The translations under genes and the position numbers were made by a program. Below are positions 32,877 to 40,715 of a stretch of 64,000 bases of DNA, piece after piece. Each line of letters starts with the position of its first letter. The stretch's first letter is position 1. The stretch is from NCBI GenBank assembly GCA_963529665.1, contig CAUSAG010000005.1:37731-101730 (forward strand). The letters are read 5' to 3'. This DNA comes from Kingella_B sp963529665. Its GTDB lineage: Bacteria; Pseudomonadota; Gammaproteobacteria; Burkholderiales; Neisseriaceae. The notes beneath the pieces were generated by a model that saw only the letters and a list, made by a program, of their open reading frames with translations, searched no databases and was not told the origin of the DNA.

Positions 32877-33521
32877 CTAATCTACCCAATCCAACACGGT
32901 GCGCCCTGCGTGCAACAAGCGATAGATAAACAGCGAGTAGCTCTCTTGGATAAAGAATTTCCAGCGGGCTTGCTCGGATGCTTCGGTGTAGCGGCTGGTG
33001 GGGGTGGGCGATGGGGTGGCGGGGATGCCGAGGTCTTGGGCGATGGCGATGGCGCGCGCCATGTGGTAGGGATCGCTAACGATGATAACGCTGTGGAGCT
33101 TGTGTTTTTGGATGAGCAAGCGGGTATTGGCGAGATTTTGATAGGTGTCTTTGGAGCGGGTTTCGTAGAGAATATCGTGGCTGGGGATGCCTTGTTTGAT
33201 GGCGAATTTGCGGGCGACTTCGCCTTCGCTGGGATAGCCTTCTTTGCGGGTGCCGCCGGTAAAGATGAGTTTTTCCACGCGTTCGGATTGGTAGAGAGCG
33301 ATGGCGTGGTTGATGCGTTCGCGAAACACGGGGGAGGGTTTGTCGCCCCACGCCGCTGCGCCCAATACAACGGCGGCATCGGCGTGTTTGGGCAGATCGG
33401 CGGGGGCGTGGGCGTATTGATAGACTTCCCATGCGCACCATGCTTGCAGGGCGAGAATGCTGAGGATGCTGAGTAAGAGTCCGTAGCGCAGGTAGCGCAG
33501 GGTGGATTTTTGTTTGGGCAT
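32877..33521 (-). CDS. DUF218 (YdcF/SanA-like) membrane protein
   Basis: The 214-residue protein has one N-terminal membrane helix (LLLSILSILALQAWCAWEV) and a DUF218 domain: DAAVVLGAAAWGDKPSPVFR, EKLIFTGGTRKEG, SKDTYQNLANTRLL, VIIVSDPYHMARA. SanA and YdcF relatives affect envelope integrity or bind nucleotide-like ligands; the precise role is unknown. The stop codon TAG overlaps a DUS variant (TAGGCAGCC). Confidence 0.85.
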   Translation of the reverse strand: MPKQKSTLRYLRYGLLLSILSILALQAWCAWEVYQYAHAPADLPKHADAAVVLGAAAWGDKPSPVFRERINHAIALYQSERVEKLIFTGGTRKEGYPSEGEVARKFAIKQGIPSHDILYETRSKDTYQNLANTRLLIQKHKLHSVIIVSDPYHMARAIAIAQDLGIPATPSPTPTSRYTEASEQARWKFFIQESYSLFIYRLLHAGRTVLDWVD

Positions 33522-33536
33522 GGTTTGGCTTGGGGC

Positions 33537-34382
33537 TTAGGCGGGGGGTGTTGCGGCAGCCTGAAAATCGTTTTGCGCGGGTTGCGATGATGCGGGCGTG
33601 TGTTTATTGGCTTGGCAACTGGCGTTCCACAGCGATGGGCTGCATTGCAGATGCCCGATGTATTGCAGCTTGGCAACGGGCGAGATGGTGGCGATGTCGT
33701 CTTCGCGCATGTGCAGGATGTCGGATGGATCTATCCATTGCGGCTTGGCGCTGGTGAGCGGTTTGCCAGCGCGGTTAAAGGCTTCAATCACAAATTGTGA
33801 ACAAAACAGCCGCTCGCCGCCCAATGCGGGAACGGTGATGGTGGCGAGTGCGTTGAGACACAAATGGCGTAGGGCGCGCGGGATAACGGGCAGTTCGCAG
33901 GCGTTGCGGGTGAGCGTGAACGGGGCTTGCAGCGCGATGCCGAGATGGTTGTAGTGTTTGCCGTTTTTTTCTTCGGCAAAGGCGATGATGGCTTGGATGT
34001 TTTCGGCAGTTAAATCGGGGCGACGAAAGGCGACGGTGAGATTGCTTTCTTTGAGCGCATCGGCAAGCGGGCGAATGCGCGTGCCGCTGCCAACGGCTTC
34101 GGCGATTTTTCCGTCGCCCAGATAGAGAAAGGAATGGCTGACGGCGGCGTTGCTGAACAAGCGGATGCCAAGCGATTGAACGCTGCCTTCGGCGGAAAAT
34201 AGGATGTCGCCCGCTTGCAAATCTTGAGCTTGGATGGGGATTAAGCCGTTTTCAGGCAGCGTGCTGTTGCGCACGCTTTGCAGGCGCAGCGCGGTTTTGC
34301 CGTTTGCGTTGTGGCGAATGCGCCATTCGGTGGCGCAGGAGCAGAGTAGGAACGCCGTAATCAGAAGGGGGGTGCGATACAT
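33537..34382 (-). CDS. YaeF/YiiX-like permuted papain-fold lipoprotein
   Basis: The 281-residue protein has a lipoprotein signal (LLITAFLLCSC). The domain is like the permuted NlpC/P60 enzymes: QAGDILFSAEG, then VSHSFLYLGDGKIAEAVG (His) and GGERLFCSQFVIEAFNRAG (Cys), in the swapped order His before Cys. The substrate of these periplasmic amidases or thioesterases is not known. The last 40 residues look disordered and end in DUS-derived DFQAA. It lies 15 nt upstream of the DUF218 gene on the same strand. Confidence 0.8.
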   Translation of the reverse strand: MYRTPLLITAFLLCSCATEWRIRHNANGKTALRLQSVRNSTLPENGLIPIQAQDLQAGDILFSAEGSVQSLGIRLFSNAAVSHSFLYLGDGKIAEAVGSGTRIRPLADALKESNLTVAFRRPDLTAENIQAIIAFAEEKNGKHYNHLGIALQAPFTLTRNACELPVIPRALRHLCLNALATITVPALGGERLFCSQFVIEAFNRAGKPLTSAKPQWIDPSDILHMREDDIATISPVAKLQYIGHLQCSPSLWNASCQANKHTPASSQPAQNDFQAAATPPA

Positions 34383-34533
34383 TTTCAGGCTGCCTCAACA
34401 AGATGGCTTATTGTGGCAAAACAAGGGGCAATGCGCAATTATTCCTATCCGCCACGGGCAACGGGCAGAGGCAGCCTGAAAAGAGCTTGTGCTACAATCG
34501 CGGCTTTTCCACCACTTGCACAAGGAGACGAAT

Positions 34534-34665
34534 ATGAAAAAATGGTTACTGATTATGCTGGCAGGCTTGGCGTTGGCAGGTTGCGCTTCGTCGGGCGACA
34601 GCGACGATTTGGGGATTGACCCCAACACAGGCGTGAGCGCAGAGCATTTGACCGAGTTTGTGTAA
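34534..34665 (+). CDS. Small lipoprotein, 43 aa
   Basis: ATG AAA AAA TGG at 34534 opens a frame reading MKKWLLIMLAGLALAGCASS, with the lipobox LAGC, then a short acidic tail ending EHLTEFV. The mature peptide would be 28 residues, an entericidin-like size but not similar in sequence. CAAGGAGACG is a strong ribosome-binding site. TACAAT at 34490-34495 may be its -10. A DUS hairpin follows, giving a complete small transcription unit. Confidence 0.75.
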   Translation: MKKWLLIMLAGLALAGCASSGDSDDLGIDPNTGVSAEHLTEFV

Positions 34666-34675
34666 CACGAAATGA

Positions 34676-34715
34676 TTTCAGGCTGCCTTTGTGGTGAACA
34701 ATAGGCAGCCTGAAA
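34676..34715 (+). terminator. DUS-hairpin terminator after the small lipoprotein
   Basis: TTTCAGGCTGCC and GGCAGCCTGAAA form the stem. Confidence 0.65.
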
Positions 34716-34737
34716 ACCGATAACAGCAAGGAATACC

Positions 34738-35376
34738 ATGATTGTTTCCCTAGACATTGATGCGCAAAAAACCTTTACCCCGCTTTGCCCTGCCGAATTG
34801 CCCGTGCGCGAGGGGCATTTGATTGCGGCGGAACTCAACGCCCAAGCGCGGCTGGCACAGCTTCGCGCCATGAGCAAAGATGCGCACAGCCCCGCCGCCC
34901 GCTGGATTTGCGCCAGCCATGCCGAGCAACTGCGCCCCACAGGCTTGCCCAACGCGCGCGAGGCTTGGGTGGCGCACGCCATTGTTGGCACGCCAGGCTT
35001 TGAATTGCTGGACGAATTGCCACCCGTTACCGCCTACGATTTTTGTGTGTGGAAAGGCGTTGAGCCCGATATGCACCCCTACGGCGCGTGTTATCACGAT
35101 TTGGCGGAAAAATTGAGCACAGGGCTGATTGAATGGCTGCGCGACAAGGGCGCAACGGTGTTGCTGGTGGGCGGCTTGGCAACGGATTATTGCGTGAAGA
35201 CTACGGTGTTGCAGCTTTTGCGCGGCGGCGATTGGCAAGTGCTGGTGAACCGCGCGGCGTGCCGTGGTATCGCGGCGGACACGGTGGCAGCGGCGTGGCA
35301 CGAAATGCAGGCGGCGGGCGCGGTGGTGTTGGCGGATGCGGCGGCAATGGCGGGGTATTTGGCGGCGCGAGGGTAG
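34738..35376 (+). CDS. Isochorismatase-family hydrolase, nicotinamidase-like (PncA)
   Basis: The 212-residue protein has the family triad: Asp in SLDIDAQKTF, Lys in VWKGVEPD and Cys in GGLATDYCVKTTVLQ. The cis-peptide region LLVGGLATDYCV fits nicotinamidase, which converts nicotinamide to nicotinate for NAD salvage. AAGGAAT precedes the ATG. It is probably monocistronic between DUS hairpins. Confidence 0.82.
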   Translation: MIVSLDIDAQKTFTPLCPAELPVREGHLIAAELNAQARLAQLRAMSKDAHSPAARWICASHAEQLRPTGLPNAREAWVAHAIVGTPGFELLDELPPVTAYDFCVWKGVEPDMHPYGACYHDLAEKLSTGLIEWLRDKGATVLLVGGLATDYCVKTTVLQLLRGGDWQVLVNRAACRGIAADTVAAAWHEMQAAGAVVLADAAAMAGYLAARG

Positions 35377-35679
35377 TGCTCAGGATTGAGGCAGCCTGAA
35401 AACCCAGTTGGCTGTTTTGTGGATTGTGTTCGCACTCGTGGCTTGGTTTGAGATTGTCCATAGCTTCTTAGCTTTACCAAAAGCATTTTCAAGCTGCCTT
35501 ATCACACAACGATAAGGCAGCCTGAAAACCAGTTTGCCATTTGTAGAACTACATTCGGTTGTAGAAATCAACAGCGTGATTCTCGCCACTCTCCCATCCC
35601 CCAAAACATTTCAGGCTGCCCATCATCACCGATAAGGCAGCCTGAAACGCTGTTGGGCATCGCGCAAACGCCTCTGCGT
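35377..35679. other. Intergenic gap with DUS hairpins
   Basis: The 303 bp between convergent genes contains two inverted DUS pairs (about 35487-35527, with one arm altered to TTTTCAAGCTGCC, and 35609-35647). No gene was seen. Confidence 0.6.
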
Positions 35680-37383
35680 CTATTTTTTCTTCTTGTCTTT
35701 TTTCGCGGGTTCTTTATCCAACACTTCCATTTTGGGCGCACCGCCTGCGGTGGCAGCATCGGCTTGGCGGTTAATCAGCCATTGCTGGGCAATGGTCAGC
35801 AAGTTGTTGACCACGTAATACAGCACCAGCGCGGCGGGGAAGAAGAAGAACATAATGGAAAATATCAGCGGCATGATTCTCATCATTTGCGCTTGCGCGG
35901 GGTCGCTGGGCGGCGGGCTGAGTTTGGTTTGAAACCACATGGTCGCCGCCATCAAAATTGGCAAAATATAGAATGGATCAGGGCGCGACAGGTCGTGAAT
36001 CCAGCCCAGCCACGGCGCTTGGCGCAGCTCCACCGATAGGAAAATCATCCAATACAGCCCAATGAAAATCGGCATTTGAATCAGCATCGGCAAGCAGCCG
36101 CCCAGCGGGTTGATTTTCTCGTCGCGGTACAGCTTCATCAGCTCTTGCTGCATCGCCATGCGGTCTTCGGGGTTGGGGTATTTTTTCTTCAATGCTTCCA
36201 TTTTGGGCTGGATGGATCGCATTTTCGCCATGGATTTGTAGGCTTTTTGGTTCAGCGGGAACAGGATGGCTTTCACGATGAGCGTCAGCACGATGATTGC
36301 CCAGCCCCAGTTGCCGATGATGCCATGCAGCCAGTTGAGCAAGGCAAACAGCGGCGAAGCGAAAATGTGCACGCGCCCGTAGTCTTTGGTGAGTTCAAAT
36401 TTTGGGGCGATGGTTTTCAGGATGCTGGTTACTTGCGGGCCAGCATAAAGATTAGCGGCGAAGGTTTTGCTGCCGCCTGCGGGGATGTCCACCACGGCGG
36501 TGTTCACGCCTGCGCTGTATAGGTTGCCGGGCAGGCGTTTGATGCCGATGGTGCAGCTGCCGCCGTTGCACAGGTTGTCGCCGTTTTCAGGCTGCATAAT
36601 CCATGCGGAGGCGAAGTAGTGTTGAATCATGCCTACATAGCCGCCTGATGCTTTGCGTTGGTATTCGGCGGTGTCTTTGCCTGCTTCAAAGTCTTTATCT
36701 AGCGTGGCAAATTGCACTTTTTGGAATGCGTCGGCATCGGGCGTGTAAACAATCGGACCCACATAGCTGCTGGTGAACCAGCCTTCGCCTGCGGGCTTGC
36801 TGTTGTCGCGCACGATTTGGTACGACGTGCCCAGCTTCACGGCTTGGCTGCTGGTGTTTTTCACCTCAAAGCGCACGTTTACCAAATAGCTGCCCTTGGT
36901 AAACGTGTAAATTTTGTCCACTTGCACGCCGTTTTGCGCGGGGGCGGTAAGGCGCACTTCTAGTTTATCGCCGTTGAGCGTTTGCGATTTGGTGGCAGCC
37001 TGAAACTGGGCATTCGCCAAAATATTGTTGCCGTTGGCATCCACCAGATTGGATTGGGCAACGTAGGTGAGCGGTTTGCCGTCTGCCAACAGCGTGAAGC
37101 GTTGGGCGGTGTCGTGGGTGGCATCGTAGTGTTGCAGGATTAAGCCACGCAAATCGCCTGATTTTTCGTCTATCGTGGCTTTAACGGTGTCGGTTTCCAC
37201 GCTCACGGGTGTTGTTGCGCCCAATGGGGCGGCTTGGGGCTGCGCGGCGGTTTGTTGCTGCGCGGCTTGCTGTTGCTGCGGCTGGGCGGCTGGGAAGAAG
37301 TGTTGCCAAGCCATCATAAAGACAATCGCCACAGCGGCGGTGGTCAGCATTCGTTTGAAATCGGATGGGTTTTGCTGTTGCAT
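35680..37383 (-). CDS. yidC: Membrane protein insertase YidC
   Basis: The 567-residue protein has an N-terminal helix, a large periplasmic domain (residues about 60-345) and the conserved insertase core with QKAYKSMAKMRSIQPKMEAL (coiled loop) and LGGCLPMLIQMPIFIGLYWM. The C-terminus is basic (KEPAKKDKKKK), as needed for ribosome contact. It inserts membrane proteins with or without Sec. In-frame DUS copies give QFQAATKS and MQPENG. It follows yidD after 17 nt. Confidence 0.97.
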   Translation of the reverse strand: MQQQNPSDFKRMLTTAAVAIVFMMAWQHFFPAAQPQQQQAAQQQTAAQPQAAPLGATTPVSVETDTVKATIDEKSGDLRGLILQHYDATHDTAQRFTLLADGKPLTYVAQSNLVDANGNNILANAQFQAATKSQTLNGDKLEVRLTAPAQNGVQVDKIYTFTKGSYLVNVRFEVKNTSSQAVKLGTSYQIVRDNSKPAGEGWFTSSYVGPIVYTPDADAFQKVQFATLDKDFEAGKDTAEYQRKASGGYVGMIQHYFASAWIMQPENGDNLCNGGSCTIGIKRLPGNLYSAGVNTAVVDIPAGGSKTFAANLYAGPQVTSILKTIAPKFELTKDYGRVHIFASPLFALLNWLHGIIGNWGWAIIVLTLIVKAILFPLNQKAYKSMAKMRSIQPKMEALKKKYPNPEDRMAMQQELMKLYRDEKINPLGGCLPMLIQMPIFIGLYWMIFLSVELRQAPWLGWIHDLSRPDPFYILPILMAATMWFQTKLSPPPSDPAQAQMMRIMPLIFSIMFFFFPAALVLYYVVNNLLTIAQQWLINRQADAATAGGAPKMEVLDKEPAKKDKKKK

Positions 37384-37400
37384 GAGAGTGTTTCCTAAAA

Positions 37401-37613
37401 CTAGGGGACGGGGTCGTAACCGCAGCCGCCCCAAGGGTGGCAACGGGCAAGCCGTTTGAGGGCGAGCCAGCCGCCTTTGAGCGCGCCGTATTTGCGCACG
37501 GCTTCAATCGCGTATTGCGAGCAAGTGGGCGTGTAGCGGCAGCGCGGCGGGATAAGCGGGCTGATGCAGAGTTGATAAAAGCGGATAAGCGCGAGAAAGA
37601 GTTTACGGAGCAT
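37401..37613 (-). CDS. yidD: Membrane protein insertion efficiency factor YidD
   Basis: The 70-residue protein has the signature RFYQLCISPLIPPRCRYTPT followed by CSQYAIEAV and ends CHPWGGCGYDPVP. The ATG at 37613 is the conserved start; upstream in-frame sequence reads through a DUS. The order rpmH-rnpA-yidD-yidC is the widespread bacterial one. Confidence 0.95.
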   Translation of the reverse strand: MLRKLFLALIRFYQLCISPLIPPRCRYTPTCSQYAIEAVRKYGALKGGWLALKRLARCHPWGGCGYDPVP

Positions 37614-37790
37614 GGGACGTTTCAGGCTGCCTATGGGGATGAGTGGGGCAACATGGCGGCGGGTTGGGAAATCCAAGCGATGAAGCGGAATGTTTACAAA
37701 TGCGCACCCGCTTAACGCGCGATTAGGCAGCCTGAAAGCGAGTTTACGAGCTTCTGCGAAGCTAAAATCAACTTTCAGGCTGCCTGAAAC

Positions 37791-38138
37791 TTATTTGCAT
37801 GGGCGGGGCAACATCAATTCTGCGAGCTGTTGGCAAACTTCATGATACTGCTCGCGTTCAAACAGCACGCGCACGCGCACCACAAAATCTTTGGCGGGCA
37901 ATTCGTGTTGATGCAGCCGAAACCATTCGCGTATCACGCGTTTCATGTAGTTGCGTTTGTTTGCCCGTTTGGCGGCTTTTTTGCCGACCACTAAGCCCAA
38001 ACGCGCGTGTCCGAGCGCATTGTTTTCCGATTGCAGCACGGCAAGAAAGGAGCGCGAACGCTGTTTTCTTAATGCAAAAACGGAAGAAAACTCTTCCGTT
38101 GTAAGCAGCCGATAGGCTTTGCCAAAGCGGTTAGCCAA
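37791..38138 (-). CDS. rnpA: Ribonuclease P protein component, TTG start
   Basis: The 115-residue basic protein matures tRNA 5' ends with the RnpB RNA. The signature is ARLGLVVGKKAAKRANKRNYMKRVIRE. It starts with TTG directly after the in-frame TAA of rpmH, with no ATG available upstream of YRLLTTEEF. About 180 nt separate it from yidD, holding a family-A repeat and two DUS copies. Confidence 0.93.
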   Translation of the reverse strand: MANRFGKAYRLLTTEEFSSVFALRKQRSRSFLAVLQSENNALGHARLGLVVGKKAAKRANKRNYMKRVIREWFRLHQHELPAKDFVVRVRVLFEREQYHEVCQQLAELMLPRPCK

Positions 38139-38273
38139 TTACACAGCCAAGCGTTTGCGGCCTTTGGCACGGCGGGCAGCCAAAACGGCGCGGCCGCCGC
38201 GTGTTTTTGAGCGAACCAAGAAGCCGTGGGTGCGTTTGCGTTTGGTAACTGAAGGTTGATAAGTGCGTTTCAT
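38139..38273 (-). CDS. rpmH: 50S ribosomal protein bL34
   Basis: A 44-residue protein, MKRTYQPSVTKRKRTHGFLV then RSKTRGGRAVLAARRAKGRK and RLAV. It is the first gene of the minus-strand unit. AGGAAACC lies before the ATG. The stop TAA abuts the rnpA TTG. Confidence 0.97.
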   Translation of the reverse strand: MKRTYQPSVTKRKRTHGFLVRSKTRGGRAVLAARRAKGRKRLAV

Positions 38274-38408
38274 GTTGGTTTCCTAATCAAATATTGGGGA
38301 AAAATAAACGGCGCATTAAACCTGTTTTGATGCGGTTTGTCAAACAAAATAAGCGGATTGCGGGGTTTCAGGCTGCCTTTGGGCGGAGCAGGGCAGCCTG
38401 AAAAACGC

Positions 38409-38948
38409 TTATTTGCCGTTCAGTCGTTGGATCATCATTTGGCTGAGTTTGCGTACATCGTCTTCGTTGGCGGTAGGGAGAATGTCTGCCCAGTCGGTTG
38501 CGGTGAAATTTTGCCAGCCCAGCTGGGTAATTCTGCCGCGAGCGGCGGTGATGCCGTTGGCATAGCGGCGTGCTGCTTGTGTTTGCAGGGTGTAAAGGGT
38601 GGGGAAGGGCTGCGCGGCAGGGTGGTCGGCGATGCGCCCCATTCGGTTAGCTATCCAAATATCAAACCCAATGAAGCCGATATTGAAAACCAGCGCAATG
38701 GCGAGAAATAGCCAAAAAAACAAACCGCTGCTGGGGCTGCATATATCGGGGGTGAAGTAGCAACTGCTTAGGCTGAAAATCGGCAGCGCGAATGCGGCGG
38801 CTAAAAACGCCCATTTTGTTGTTTTGGCGTTGGCGCGTTCGCTGTCGCTAATGGGGTGGGATTTTTGCCATGTGATGCGCTTCTCGCCTGCTTGCACGGC
38901 ACGGAATACTTCGGCAAATGGGGTGTCGAGGGTTGAATGGTTTTGCAT
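38409..38948 (-). CDS. Two-helix membrane protein, paralogue 1
   Basis: The 179-residue protein has a soluble start (FRAVQAGEKRITWQKSHPIS), two hydrophobic segments (about 48-70 and 85-107) and a soluble end (NFTATDWADILPTANEDDVR). Start and end match the neighbour at 39025-39591 (GELEISWQKITPIS; SFTPADWQTLLPDAPN), so the two are tandem duplicates that have diverged. No known family was recognised. It is the third gene after the SPFH gene on the same strand. Confidence 0.65.
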   Translation of the reverse strand: MQNHSTLDTPFAEVFRAVQAGEKRITWQKSHPISDSERANAKTTKWAFLAAAFALPIFSLSSCYFTPDICSPSSGLFFWLFLAIALVFNIGFIGFDIWIANRMGRIADHPAAQPFPTLYTLQTQAARRYANGITAARGRITQLGWQNFTATDWADILPTANEDDVRKLSQMMIQRLNGK

Positions 38949-39024
38949 GGTGGTTTCCTTGTTTGTGATGATAAAAAGGGTTTTAGCTTCGCAACTCCGC
39001 TTCGCTACGCAGGCTGCCTGAATG

Positions 39025-39591
39025 TTAATACTCGGGTTCGGCAAGCCGTTTTTGGATGGCGCGGATAAGCTGTTGCAGGGCTTCGGGGTTGGGCGCATCG
39101 GGGAGCAGGGTTTGCCAGTCTGCCGGCGTGAAGCTGTCCCAATCGGGCAGGTATTTGTCGCAACGGGTTTGTAGTGTGTTTTTGGGGTAATAGAGACCTC
39201 TGCCTCTGTAAATTGACGTGAAATAGAGCGTAAAGTTTTCAGGCTGCATTGTGCCGATTGGCGCGCGCAAGATGCGGATGGCATCGGGCAGTTCTGTTTT
39301 CAGTATTGCTATTGCAAGGAAAAACGCTGTCGCGCCCAATAGTATTCCAACGATGCTCAATAGCATCCCAACGGTTTGCTGCTCGTTAAAAATCAAAAGC
39401 GATGTCGGCACTGCCGTTACCATAAGCAGCAAGCCCAGCAAAATCAGGTGGAGCAAGTGCTGCCGTGTTAGCAGGTGGTCTTGTTTGCTGATGGGCGTGA
39501 TTTTCTGCCACGAGATTTCAAGCTCGCCCGATTGCAATTCGCTCAATAATCGCGCGTAGGTGAGCAGGGCATCATAATTGTTTGCTTTCAT
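39025..39591 (-). CDS. Two-helix membrane protein, paralogue 2
   Basis: The 188-residue protein starts MKANNYDALLTYARLLSELQ, with two membrane segments (about 45-67 and 73-95) and a cytosolic or periplasmic tail with the WQ(T/I)LLP motif shared with paralogue 1. It begins 54 nt after the SPFH gene. A DUS is read as MQPENF. Function is unknown. Conservation of the pair with SPFH would argue for a complex. Confidence 0.65.
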   Translation of the reverse strand: MKANNYDALLTYARLLSELQSGELEISWQKITPISKQDHLLTRQHLLHLILLGLLLMVTAVPTSLLIFNEQQTVGMLLSIVGILLGATAFFLAIAILKTELPDAIRILRAPIGTMQPENFTLYFTSIYRGRGLYYPKNTLQTRCDKYLPDWDSFTPADWQTLLPDAPNPEALQQLIRAIQKRLAEPEY

Positions 39592-39645
39592 CGGTTTTCC
39601 TTATTTTTCAGGCTGCCTAAACATTGCTAGGCAGCCTGAAACCAA

Positions 39646-40506
39646 TCAATCGCCGCTCACATTCAACACAGGCGAAGCATTTTCTTCGGACAACAACACC
39701 GTCATCATATTGGTAACCAGCTTGGCTTTTTCGGGCTCGCTCATTGCCACAATGCCGCGTTTTTCCAATTCCACCACCGTGCCCGCCACCATGCCAATCG
39801 CGCCGCGCACCAGCGTTTGCCGTGCCAAAATCACTGCTTCGGCTTGCTGGCGGCGCAGCATGGCTTGGGCGATTTCGGGCGCGTAAGCCAGATGCGTGAA
39901 GCGCGTTTCGTCAATGCTGATGCCCGCGATTTCCACGCGCTCTTGCACCATGCGGCGAAACTGCTCCAAGATTTTGTCCGAATGCCCTGTTAGGCTGTCT
40001 GCCGTGCCGTCGTTGGTATAGGGGTGGTGCGTTGCCAACACGCGCAGCGCGCCCTCACTTTGCACTTGCAAAAAGCCATGCGCGTTTTCCACGTCCAGCA
40101 CCGCGGCGGCGGGGTTGTCAATGTGGTACACAATCGCGGCGGCGATTTCAATCGGCGTGCCCGAGGCATCGTTTACTTTCAGCGTGGCGGTAACATAGTT
40201 GCTGGTTTTGAGCGACACGCTCACCGTGCTGTAAAACGGAAACAGCCAAAAAAAGCCCGACTTGGGCAACACGCCCGCGTATTTGCCAAACAGCGTGCCC
40301 ACCAAAGCGGTGTTGGGCTGCACCACGCGAAAGCGGGTAAAGCCATATCCCAGCGGCAGCAGCAGAAAACCCAAGCCGCCCGCTCCATTTTCCAATGCGC
40401 TAAACATTCTCCACACCACAAATAACGTGATTGCCACCAACACGGCGGCTGCGGCAAAGCCGTTTAGATGCGGCATGGTGTATTTTTTGCTGTATGACTG
40501 GCTCAT
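39646..40506 (-). CDS. SPFH/Band 7 domain membrane protein
   Basis: The 286-residue protein has one or two N-terminal membrane segments (about 18-36 and 43-55) and a stomatin-like domain: RVVQPNTALVGTLFGKYAG, then VSLKTSNYVTATLKVNDASG and IEIAAAIVYHIDNPAAAVLD. It ends with the coiled region RRQQAEAVILARQTLV. SPFH proteins form membrane cages or platforms and often pair with NfeD proteins; here the downstream genes are the two-helix paralogues instead. It is transcribed away from dnaA. Confidence 0.85.
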   Translation of the reverse strand: MSQSYSKKYTMPHLNGFAAAAVLVAITLFVVWRMFSALENGAGGLGFLLLPLGYGFTRFRVVQPNTALVGTLFGKYAGVLPKSGFFWLFPFYSTVSVSLKTSNYVTATLKVNDASGTPIEIAAAIVYHIDNPAAAVLDVENAHGFLQVQSEGALRVLATHHPYTNDGTADSLTGHSDKILEQFRRMVQERVEIAGISIDETRFTHLAYAPEIAQAMLRRQQAEAVILARQTLVRGAIGMVAGTVVELEKRGIVAMSEPEKAKLVTNMMTVLLSEENASPVLNVSGD

Positions 40507-40700
40507 GGGGACTCCTTAAAGTTAGCGGTTGGAAAGAAACGCAATTATATTGTAAAAATGATTGATTTTATACGAATTTTTATAATTTGTTGGCATGATG
40601 CAACAACGAAATTGCGCCGCTAAAACTGTGGATAATGTTATCCACAACGGCGCAGTCTTAACAAAAATTTGCGGTATAATGGCGAACATATCCACAACGT
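40507..40700. other. Candidate oriC / dnaA regulatory region
   Basis: The stretch 40530-40600 is very AT-rich (possible unwinding element). Two perfect DnaA boxes face each other at 40627-40635 (TGTGGATAA) and 40638-40646 (TTATCCACA). A third, one base off, is at 40688-40696 (ATATCCACA). TATAAT at 40675-40680 is the likely dnaA -10. The boxes would at least give dnaA autoregulation; a true origin usually has more boxes. Confidence 0.55.
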
Positions 40701-40715
40701 CATAAAAGTAGTCCC

